6,717 nt of DNA from Nitrospirota bacterium (GTDB lineage: Bacteria; Nitrospirota; Nitrospiria; Nitrospirales; UBA8639): contig QIMB01000331.1 in NCBI GenBank assembly GCA_003233615.1, positions 1-6,717 of the forward strand, written 5' to 3'. Below the pieces are notes generated by a model. It was not told the origin of the DNA, ran no database searches, and was given only the letters and a program-made list of their open reading frames with translations. The position numbers and the translations under genes are program-made. Below, in pieces: positions 1 through 4,641 of the stretch (its first letter is position 1; each line of letters begins with the position of its first letter).

Positions 1-36
1 TTTTTGTGACGTGTCATGACGAAAGATAACAATTTT

Positions 37-81
37 AAAAAAATCCCGGAACCTCAGACGAATACCAAGGTCCCGGGAAAA
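37..81 (-). terminator. Intrinsic terminator of mscS
   Basis: Bases 44-54 (TCCCGGAACCT) pair with 68-78 (AGGTCCCGGGA) in an 11-bp stem with one mismatch and a 13-base loop. Read on the minus strand, the stem is followed at once by seven T residues (the A run at 37-43). This is the classical Rho-independent layout, and it starts about 14 bases after the mscS stop codon. On the plus strand no T run follows the stem, so it is oriented for mscS only. Confidence 0.85.
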
Positions 82-94
82 ACTACCGAGAGGC

Positions 95-922
95 TCAGGC
101 TGTTTTTGGAACTGGAATCATATGGACATCCCGTTGTGGGAACGGGATGGAAATGCCTTCGCGATCAAACGTCAACTTCACTTGTTCATGCATATGAAAA
201 TACACACCCCAATAATCTTCAGGCTTCACCCAAACCCGCACTAACATATTGATTGAACTTTCCGCATGCTCTTTGACATAGACTTCCGACGCAGGTTCAG
301 CGAGTATTCGGCTGTCCAAGGCAATCACGTCCTGTAAAATTCGTTTGACCTGCAACACATCATCGCCATAACTAATGCCAAACACCATGTCCACTCGACG
401 ATGCGGCTCTGCATTCAGATTGGTTAAACAGCCATTAGACAGTAAGCCGTTGGGGATAATGATCCGTTGATTATCGAGAGTGGTGAGTATGGTCACAAAA
501 ATCTGAATCTCTTTGACGATACCCAAATAACCTTGAGCCTCAATCAGATCTCCCACCTTGATCGGCTTGAAAAACAAAATCAGCACCCCTCCTGCAAAAT
601 TGGCCAAACTCCCCTGGAGAGCTAAGCCGACGGCCAGACCTGCCGCACCAAGCATGGCAATGAATGATGTCGTCTCCACGCCCACCATCGATGCCACACT
701 GATGATGACCAACGCTTTCAATAACATCCCACCTAAATTCACGAGGAATTTTCTGAGCGTGGCTTCGACGTGGCTGCGTTCCAGCATTCCGTCACCCATA
801 GCTATGACACGTGTAATGATCCAAAACCCAACAATGAGGGTAAGAAACGCTAAGAGTAGTTTTGGACCATAACTCATAAGCAGTTCAGTAGCCGTTTGTG
901 TGAGCTGTTCAACATTGATCAT
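95..922 (-). CDS. mscS: Small-conductance mechanosensitive channel, MscS family
   Basis: The 275-residue product is close to the E. coli MscS length (286). MscS is a homoheptameric inner-membrane channel that opens under membrane tension and releases solutes on osmotic downshock. Hydrophobic segments lie at about residues 20-40 (TM1), 62-82 (TM2) and 86-118 (TM3). TM3 carries the family signature GLAVGLALQGSLANFAGG at 95-112, the Ala/Gly-packed pore helix with its glycine kink. The beta-domain follows (VGDLIEAQGYLGIVKEI, then IPNG at 156-159). The cytoplasmic alpha/beta cage ends with SSINMLVRVW and GISIPFPQRDVH, both very like E. coli MscS. The ATG at 920-922 is preceded by CTGAGGAGAT (931-940) at good spacing, which fixes the start. 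The gene is monocistronic: a terminator follows directly, and 240 bases separate it from the small genes upstream. It lacks the long N-terminal extension of MscK/MscM paralogues. Confidence 0.95.
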   Translation of the reverse strand: MINVEQLTQTATELLMSYGPKLLLAFLTLIVGFWIITRVIAMGDGMLERSHVEATLRKFLVNLGGMLLKALVIISVASMVGVETTSFIAMLGAAGLAVGLALQGSLANFAGGVLILFFKPIKVGDLIEAQGYLGIVKEIQIFVTILTTLDNQRIIIPNGLLSNGCLTNLNAEPHRRVDMVFGISYGDDVLQVKRILQDVIALDSRILAEPASEVYVKEHAESSINMLVRVWVKPEDYWGVYFHMHEQVKLTFDREGISIPFPQRDVHMIPVPKTA

Positions 923-1042
923 AGGTTTAGATCTCCTCAGGTAAAGAGTAATAGAAGGTGGATGAAAGGGAGCACGCGCCCTGTAGCCTACTCACACAGG
1001 CCACCGAAACATGAGCCTGCGAGTTGATAAAAATTTCAGAGA

Positions 1043-1078
1043 TCTGGCAGGGACTAACTTATGCCAGACACAATTGTG
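1043..1078. promoter_or_regulatory. Inverted repeat abutting a 10-bp palindrome
   Basis: TCTGGCA (1043-1049) and TGCCAGA (1062-1068) form a perfect 7-bp inverted repeat around 12 bases. Directly next to it is the perfect palindrome CACAATTGTG (1069-1078). Both sit 120-155 bases upstream of mscS. They could be an operator, the base of a structured leader, or a weak terminator for the small operon; no T run follows the stem directly. Function is unknown. Confidence 0.35.
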
Positions 1079-1130
1079 AAATTGTCTAGAGGGGGAATGA
1101 AGGGCTAGCGTAACGGATGAAAGCCAAGAC

Positions 1131-1146
1131 GTCAGCCTCAGCTGAC
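1131..1146 (-). terminator. Possible weak terminator of the small Cys-protein operon
   Basis: GTCAGC (1131-1136) and GCTGAC (1141-1146) make a perfect 6-bp stem with a CTCA loop, 16 bases after the stop of the 70-codon gene on the minus strand. The bases that follow on that strand (CGTCTTGGCTTTC) are only moderately T-rich. It may stall polymerase or protect the mRNA 3' end rather than be a strong terminator. Confidence 0.35.
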
Positions 1147-1162
1147 AGGAGACAACAGCATG

Positions 1163-1375
1163 TTATTCAGAACTACCCAGCATATCATCAATAAGGGGAC
1201 GGTTCAGATCTTCACAACCCGGGCAGATGAGGTCAAAAAAGGCCTCATGATCTTCGACATAATTCTTTTCATCAACCAACTTTTCTTCATGGATGGACGC
1301 GAAACAGAAAGAACAGAGTATCATCCTCCCCCGCATCACTGCCACGGTTTTTCGTTCTGAGCTTCCAGTTATCAT
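1163..1375 (-). CDS. Small zinc-ribbon-like protein (two CxxC pairs), uncharacterised
   Basis: This 70-residue product has CSFC at 21-24 and CPGC at 51-54. The CxxC-x26-CxxC layout is typical of a structural zinc ribbon or rubredoxin-like knuckle pair. The stretch between is acidic and hydrophilic (HEEKLVDEKNYVEDHEAFFD), and the tail is acidic. There is no signal peptide or membrane segment, so it should be cytoplasmic. The ATG at 1373-1375 is preceded by AGGAGAT (1384-1390) eight bases away, a strong SD that supports translation despite the small size. It lies 46 bases downstream of the 64-codon gene on the same strand and shares its plan of an N-terminal Cys motif and a CPxC motif, so the two may be paralogues. 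Zinc binding is inferred from the cysteines only. A regulatory or adaptor role is possible, but I do not recognise the family. Confidence 0.72.
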   Translation of the reverse strand: MITGSSERKTVAVMRGRMILCSFCFASIHEEKLVDEKNYVEDHEAFFDLICPGCEDLNRPLIDDMLGSSE

Positions 1376-1421
1376 GATGAAATATCTCCTCGATCACAAA
1401 GCGACATGTAATGAAAATCTA

Positions 1422-1616
1422 TTAAGACCATCCACGCTGTTGGGCCAACATGAAATCTTCCTGTTCCAAATCGACTTCACATACCGGGCACTCAATGGGC
1501 TGATCTTGGGGTGGAACCGCTATAGGGGTCTCCTGGATTCGCCCTTGACACACATGATAAAACTTGCCGCGCGCGTCCTCATCATCCATGACATCTGATT
1601 CATATTTGAGTATCAT
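1422..1616 (-). CDS. Small Cys-motif protein, uncharacterised
   Basis: This 64-residue acidic product has an incomplete first knuckle, FYHVCQG at 19-25 (His21, Cys23), and a complete CPVC at 43-46. If it binds zinc, His21 may stand in for the missing cysteine. The segment between is proline-rich (PIAVPPQDQPIECP). No signal peptide or transmembrane helix is seen. The ATG at 1614-1616 follows AGAAGGAG (1623-1630) at a 6-base spacing, a near-ideal SD, which is the main reason for calling it real. It is the first gene of an apparent two-gene operon with the 70-codon gene and is divergent from the PQQ dehydrogenase. A competing 101-codon plus-strand ORF (1293-1598) covers much of the same DNA but has no SD and no recognisable motif. 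Function unknown. Confidence 0.7.
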   Translation of the reverse strand: MILKYESDVMDDEDARGKFYHVCQGRIQETPIAVPPQDQPIECPVCEVDLEQEDFMLAQQRGWS

Positions 1617-1629
1617 ACATCGCTCCTTC

Positions 1630-1658
1630 TTAAAAATGCTGTCTGTTCAGGTTATAAC
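1630..1658 (+). promoter_or_regulatory. Candidate promoter of the PQQ dehydrogenase gene
   Basis: TTAAAA (1630-1635, 4 of 6 against TTGACA) is 17 bases before TATAAC (1653-1658, 5 of 6 against TATAAT). The predicted start of transcription is near 1665. That leaves no leader for an upstream TTG start at 1664 and so favours translation from the ATG at 1712. The -10 is half of the palindrome GTTATAAC (1651-1658), so both divergent promoters use the same bases. Confidence 0.4.
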
Positions 1659-1680
1659 AAGCCTTGGAATTCCCGTGCAA
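1651..1680 (-). promoter_or_regulatory. Candidate promoter of the small Cys-protein operon
   Basis: On the minus strand, TTGCAC (1675-1680) lies 18 bases before TATAAC (1651-1656). The latter is preceded by TGT, giving an extended -10 (TGNTATAAC). Transcription would start near 1644, leaving a short leader that contains the SD at 1623-1630. The -35 match is only 3 of 6, but an extended -10 tolerates this. The -10 is shared with the divergent dehydrogenase promoter. Confidence 0.5.
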
Positions 1681-1711
1681 TCCCTCGACTCACTCAAATC
1701 GGCCCTGGCTC

Positions 1712-2890
1712 ATGAAATTCTCGGCACTACGCCCCTATCACCTTAATATTCAGGGCATTCTATTGTGTCTCAGCATGTGGGTCAGCCTGGTTCTACTGAC
1801 TCCTTTATCCTGGGGGCTTTCAGGCAAACCAGTGGTGTCCCACAGCTCCATCGACCTGCAACTGATAGTGAAACATCGCTTTTCCAACCCCATTTTCCTG
1901 ACCCCCAGCCCCGATCGGACAAACCGTCTATTTGTCGTTGAACAAGATGGCCGCATTCTCATCGTGAAAAGAAATGCCGTACTGCCGACACCATTTCTGG
2001 ATATGGGCGCAAAGCTCTCCACGGGGGGTGAACGGGGCCTATTGGGACTAGTCTTTCATCCTCACTATTCTGAAAATGGGCGATTGTTTGTCAATTATAC
2101 CCGTGCCGAGGACCGGGCAACGGTCATTGCTGAATATCGTGTCTCCTCCAACCCGAACCAGGCCGAGCAGATTGAAACGATTGTGCTCGTGATTCCTCAG
2201 CCATACGGCAATCATAATGGTGGGATGCTGGCCTTTGGCCCCGATCAGTTTCTCTACATTGGCATGGGCGATGGTGGAGCCGGGGGTGATCCGGAAAATT
2301 ACGCGCAGAATCAACACGAGTTACTGGGGAAGTTTCTCCGTATTGATGTGGATCAGCCACCGCCCTATGGCATCCCACCTGATAATCCCTTTGTGAAAGG
2401 ACATGGCAGACCAGAAATATTTGCATTAGGCCTTCGAAATCCTTGGAGATTTTCCTTTGATCGAAAGACCGGCGACCTCTGGGTCGGCGATGTGGGTCAA
2501 AATGAGTGGGAAGAAATCAATGTCATCAAGAAGGGCAAAAACTACGGATGGCGTGTGGTAGAGGGCACTCACTGTTTCAATCCTGAAACCCACTGCCGAC
2601 AGAACCTTGATGTCGTGGACCCTGTCACTGAATATGCGCATGAGCAAGGCCGATGCTCCGTGACCGGTGGCTATGTGTATCGCGGCACGAAAATTCCAGC
2701 CTTAGTCGGTACCTATATCTTTGGCGATTTTTGTTCCGGCGAAATTTGGGGAGTTCGCGACGGCCACACGCAACTCCTACGGGCGACCGACCTGAAGATT
2801 TCTTCGTTTGGGGAAGATCGTCATGGAGAACACTATGTGGTGGGGTACGAAGGAGAAATTTTCCGGATCGTGGCGAAAAAAGTGGAGTAA
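1712..2890 (+). CDS. Exported PQQ-dependent sugar (glucose/sorbosone-type) dehydrogenase
   Basis: This 392-residue six-bladed beta-propeller belongs to the soluble aldose sugar dehydrogenase family (E. coli YliI, Acinetobacter sGDH), which oxidises aldoses in the periplasm with PQQ and Ca2+. Residues 1-38 are a signal peptide: basic start, then a hydrophobic core near 15-33. Family motifs (numbered from this ATG) are VVEQDGRIL (75-83), GERGLLGLVFHP (106-117), GNHNGGMLAFGPD (166-178) with the likely catalytic-base His168, MGDGG (185-189), GLRNPWRFSFD (240-250) with the PQQ-contacting Arg242, and GKNYGWR (275-281). Cysteines at 288, 295, 315 and 341 (GDFCSG) could form periplasmic disulfides. 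A TTG at 1664 would add 16 residues and spoil the signal peptide, so ATG 1712 is chosen although its SD is weak. Substrate and true cofactor are inferred from the family. It converges on mreB. Confidence 0.9.
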   Translation: MKFSALRPYHLNIQGILLCLSMWVSLVLLTPLSWGLSGKPVVSHSSIDLQLIVKHRFSNPIFLTPSPDRTNRLFVVEQDGRILIVKRNAVLPTPFLDMGAKLSTGGERGLLGLVFHPHYSENGRLFVNYTRAEDRATVIAEYRVSSNPNQAEQIETIVLVIPQPYGNHNGGMLAFGPDQFLYIGMGDGGAGGDPENYAQNQHELLGKFLRIDVDQPPPYGIPPDNPFVKGHGRPEIFALGLRNPWRFSFDRKTGDLWVGDVGQNEWEEINVIKKGKNYGWRVVEGTHCFNPETHCRQNLDVVDPVTEYAHEQGRCSVTGGYVYRGTKIPALVGTYIFGDFCSGEIWGVRDGHTQLLRATDLKISSFGEDRHGEHYVVGYEGEIFRIVAKKVE

Positions 2891-2910
2891 AAAACGTTCC
2901 AGCGGAACGT
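2889..2910 (-). terminator. Intrinsic terminator of mreB
   Basis: ACGTTCC (2894-2900) and GGAACGT (2904-2910) form a perfect 7-bp stem with a 3-base loop. On the minus strand the stem runs into a T6 tract (the A run at 2889-2894). It starts 18 bases after the mreB stop and overlaps the last two bases of the TAA stop codon of the convergent dehydrogenase. For plus-strand transcripts no T tract follows the hairpin, so I see no clear dehydrogenase terminator. Confidence 0.85.
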
Positions 2911-2928
2911 CTCTACAAGAATATGACG

Positions 2929-3957
2929 CTAAAATTTTTGGATTTTTTGGAATAACTCGATTTCGTCAAGGACTTTTCCGACTCCATAGACGACCGAGGT
3001 GAGAGGATCTTCAACCGTAATAATGGGAAGATTCGTTTCTTCTTGAAAGCGGGTGGCAAGACCGGGCAATAACGAACCTCCCCCGGTCAGGACGACTCCC
3101 TTATCAATGATATCCCCCGCTAATTCCGGCGGAGTTTCTTCCAGCGCCTTGCGCAAGGCGTTGACAATGGAATGGATGGGATCTTCCAAAGCTTCCCGAA
3201 TTTCTGAATCGTTGACCACCACCGTCCGAGGAATGCCGGAAATCATATCGCGGCCTTTGACCATCATCGTTTTCGCCTGTTCCAAGGGATAGGCGGACCC
3301 CACTTCTATTTTCACCCGCTCGGCCATATGTTCGCCAATGAGCAAGTTATATCGACGCTTGATATAGCTCATGATGGCATCATCCATCGAATCACCTGCC
3401 ACCTTCACCGACTCGCTACACACAATTCCACCGAGAGAAATGACCGCAATATCCGTCGTTCCACCCCCAATGTCCACGACCATATTTCCTGAAGGCTCAG
3501 TGATGGGAAGGCCAGCGCCAATGGCAGCAGCGACCGGCTCTTCAATAAGATAGACTTCACGGGCGCCGGCTTGGTTGGCGGATTCTCTCACAGCACGCTG
3601 CTCCACTTCCGTTATCCGCGAGGGAACACCAATAATACAGCGAGGCCGTACAAAAGCTCGCCGGTTATGGGACTTGGTAATAAAATATTCCAACATTCGC
3701 TCCGTCATCCCAAAATCGGCAATCACGCCTTCTTTGATAGGACGAATCGCCACGATATTGCCAGGCGTCCGGCCCACCATGCGCTTGGCTTCGACACCAA
3801 CAGCCAACACAGTATTAGACAGCTTATCAATGGCCACCACTGAAGGTTCGCTTAAGGTAATCCCCTTCCCACGCACGTAGACCAATGTGGTTGCCGTGCC
3901 TAAATCAATGGCCAGATCACTCGAAAACCACCCCAGCACATCACTTAACCATGCCAT
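2929..3957 (-). CDS. mreB: Rod shape-determining actin homologue MreB
   Basis: MreB is a bacterial actin whose membrane-bound filaments guide the Rod complex in side-wall peptidoglycan synthesis. The 342 residues match the usual length (E. coli 347). Residues 1-12 (MAWLSDVLGWFS) form an amphipathic stretch suited to membrane binding. ATPase motifs are intact: phosphate-1 DLAIDLGTATTLVY (14-27), IEEPVAAAIGAGLP (138-151), phosphate-2 VVDIGGGTTD (160-169) and adenosine LTGGGSLLPG (290-299). The ATG at 3955-3957 follows GGGGG (3962-3966) by four bases; this pairs with the anti-SD through one G-U and is the only usable start. It has its own terminator, and neither mreC nor mreD follows, unlike the common mreBCD operon. 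MreB-like paralogues such as Mbl are possible, but the sequence is typical MreB. Confidence 0.96.
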   Translation of the reverse strand: MAWLSDVLGWFSSDLAIDLGTATTLVYVRGKGITLSEPSVVAIDKLSNTVLAVGVEAKRMVGRTPGNIVAIRPIKEGVIADFGMTERMLEYFITKSHNRRAFVRPRCIIGVPSRITEVEQRAVRESANQAGAREVYLIEEPVAAAIGAGLPITEPSGNMVVDIGGGTTDIAVISLGGIVCSESVKVAGDSMDDAIMSYIKRRYNLLIGEHMAERVKIEVGSAYPLEQAKTMMVKGRDMISGIPRTVVVNDSEIREALEDPIHSIVNALRKALEETPPELAGDIIDKGVVLTGGGSLLPGLATRFQEETNLPIITVEDPLTSVVYGVGKVLDEIELFQKIQKF

Positions 3958-4225
3958 GGAGCCCCCATAATGAAAAAACTGTGAATCAGAAAATGCCGAT
4001 TACGTATGCGCGCGACATGCACTATCGACATATATCGGGAAACAGCTTGCAAAAATAAAGGAATAGACGAAAAAAAGTTCACGAACTGTATGAATACGAG
4101 AAGCCGAAGGCTCATCCATGAATCCAAGCTCTCAATAGAACAATCCTGAAATCAGCACTTCGCCGATCCCAACAGAAAAGGCAGGAATTGTCCAACGGTA
4201 GGGATACAACACGCACAGGACCTCT

Positions 4226-4264
4226 CATAGGCCCGCCACAGGCTAGGCGATCACCATGCCTATG
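4226..4264. repeat. 7-bp inverted repeat CATAGGC/GCCTATG
   Basis: CATAGGC (4226-4232) and GCCTATG (4258-4264) are perfect inverted copies around 25 bases. The candidate mreB -35 begins within the right arm. It could be an operator or an RNA stem; there is no further evidence. Confidence 0.35.
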
Positions 4265-4268
4265 TCAA
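4240..4268 (-). promoter_or_regulatory. Weak candidate promoter of mreB
   Basis: On the minus strand a perfect TTGACA (4263-4268) is 17 bases before TAGCCT (4240-4245), which matches the -10 consensus at only 3 of 6 positions. It would give an mreB leader of roughly 270 bases. A closer promoter in 3967-4130 is equally possible. Confidence 0.22.
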
Positions 4269-4294
4269 GAGTTGAAGGAGACGGCTCACAGTCC

Positions 4295-4321
4295 CTCGAA
4301 ATCCCAAGATCCTGTTTCGAG
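4295..4321. repeat. 7-bp inverted repeat CTCGAAA/TTTCGAG
   Basis: CTCGAAA (4295-4301) and TTTCGAG (4315-4321) form a perfect stem with a 13-base loop in the mreB/M23 intergenic region. No T tract follows on either strand, so it is not a standard intrinsic terminator. It may be part of a dispersed intergenic repeat or a protein-binding site. Confidence 0.4.
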
Positions 4322-4367
4322 ATACGCCATCATCACAAGATGAGTGGCTGAAAAGGAAAATGAGAAT

Positions 4368-4463
4368 AAAGGGAGAAGGTGGAAGCGAGAGGCAGGGGAG
4401 GGAAAAACTGAAAGTCTTTTCTTCTTGCTCATTCTATACTTTTCATTTCGCCCTTCTCCCTTT
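4368..4463. repeat. Purine/pyrimidine block with 12-bp inverted repeat
   Basis: AAAGGGAGAAGG (4368-4379) has an exact reverse complement, CCTTCTCCCTTT, at 4452-4463. The left arm lies in a purine-rich tract (4351-4414) and the right in a pyrimidine-rich tract (about 4415-4540). Such strand asymmetry can support unusual DNA structures. Given the low complexity, some pairing is expected by chance. Confidence 0.5.
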
Positions 4464-4496
4464 CCCCTACCCTTAGAGCCATTCTTGCTCTCTGGC

Positions 4497-4531
4497 TTCT
4501 CACTTTTCACTTCTTACTTCTCACTTCTTCA
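4497..4531 (+). repeat. Heptamer tandem array, consensus TTCTCAC (5 units)
   Basis: Five consecutive 7-base units are TTCTCAC, TTTTCAC, TTCTTAC, TTCTCAC and a degenerate TTCTTCA. On the minus strand the unit reads GTGAGAA. The same heptamer type in the opposite orientation follows the M23 gene (6081-6108), so the two arrays flank that gene as an inverted pair. Intergenic heptamer arrays (STRR elements) are known in cyanobacteria; kinship with them is not implied. Confidence 0.7.
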
Positions 4532-4542
4532 ACCTTGAACAC

Positions 4543-4570
4543 TTGCTCTCTAGGGGGGGTATGGTATAAG
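4543..4570 (+). promoter_or_regulatory. Extended -10 promoter candidate for the M23 gene, G7 in spacer
   Basis: TGGTATAAG (4562-4570) is an extended -10 (TGN plus TATAAG, 5 of 6 against TATAAT). A weak -35, TTGCTC (4543-4548), lies 16 bases upstream. A run of seven G (4553-4559) sits in the spacer. Transcription would start near 4577, giving a leader of about 65 bases before the GTG start at 4642. Confidence 0.55.
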
Positions 4571-4641
4571 TAGAAAGATGCTTTCATAATTCTAACCGTC
4601 ATCCGCACACGCATTCTCCTCGAATAAGAGTTACCGTTATT

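Larger units (their letters stand above)
923..1162. other. Non-coding region upstream of mscS with dyads
   Basis: These 240 bases separate the stop of the small Cys-protein operon from the mscS start, both on the minus strand. No ORF here has a ribosome binding site. The region must hold the mscS promoter, but I could not find a convincing -35/-10 pair. It contains dyads at 1043-1068, 1069-1078 and 1131-1146, listed separately where useful. The mscS SD lies at 931-940. Confidence 0.6.
3958..4641. other. 684-base non-coding region between divergent mreB and M23 gene
   Basis: No ORF here has a credible SD or a recognisable product; those present are low-complexity shadows. The mreB-proximal part (3958-4220) shows no clear element beyond a short AGCC/GGCT hairpin at 4102-4112. 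The middle has two perfect 7-bp dyads, CATAGGC/GCCTATG (4226-4264) and CTCGAAA/TTTCGAG (4295-4321). From 4351 to 4414 the plus strand is strongly purine-rich (57 of 64 bases by my count), then pyrimidine-rich to about 4540, including a heptamer array at 4497-4531. TTGCTCTCT occurs twice, at 4485-4493 and 4543-4551. The M23 promoter candidate lies at 4543-4570. A small RNA cannot be excluded. Confidence 0.6.

Noticed and set aside
16..252. 78-codon plus-strand ORF at the window start
   Set aside because: It overlaps the mscS terminator and the 3' end of mscS antisense, has no SD and no motif.
1293..1598. 101-codon plus-strand ORF antisense to the small Cys genes
   Set aside because: No SD or recognisable domain. 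The minus-strand genes have strong SDs and paired Cys motifs in the same DNA.
3945..4127. 60-codon minus-strand ORF overlapping the mreB start
   Set aside because: It lies in the mreB leader, overlaps mreB out of frame, lacks an SD, and its composition looks like translated AT-rich non-coding DNA.
4431..4440. TATACT at 4435-4440 considered as a -10 for the M23 gene
   Set aside because: No -35 at acceptable spacing, and a better extended -10 lies nearer the gene at 4562-4570.
4286..4538. Overlapping ORFs on both strands (64 and 74 codons) in the purine/pyrimidine block
   Set aside because: The low-complexity Lys/Glu/Arg-rich and Phe/Ser/Leu-rich translations are what such DNA gives in any frame; no SD.
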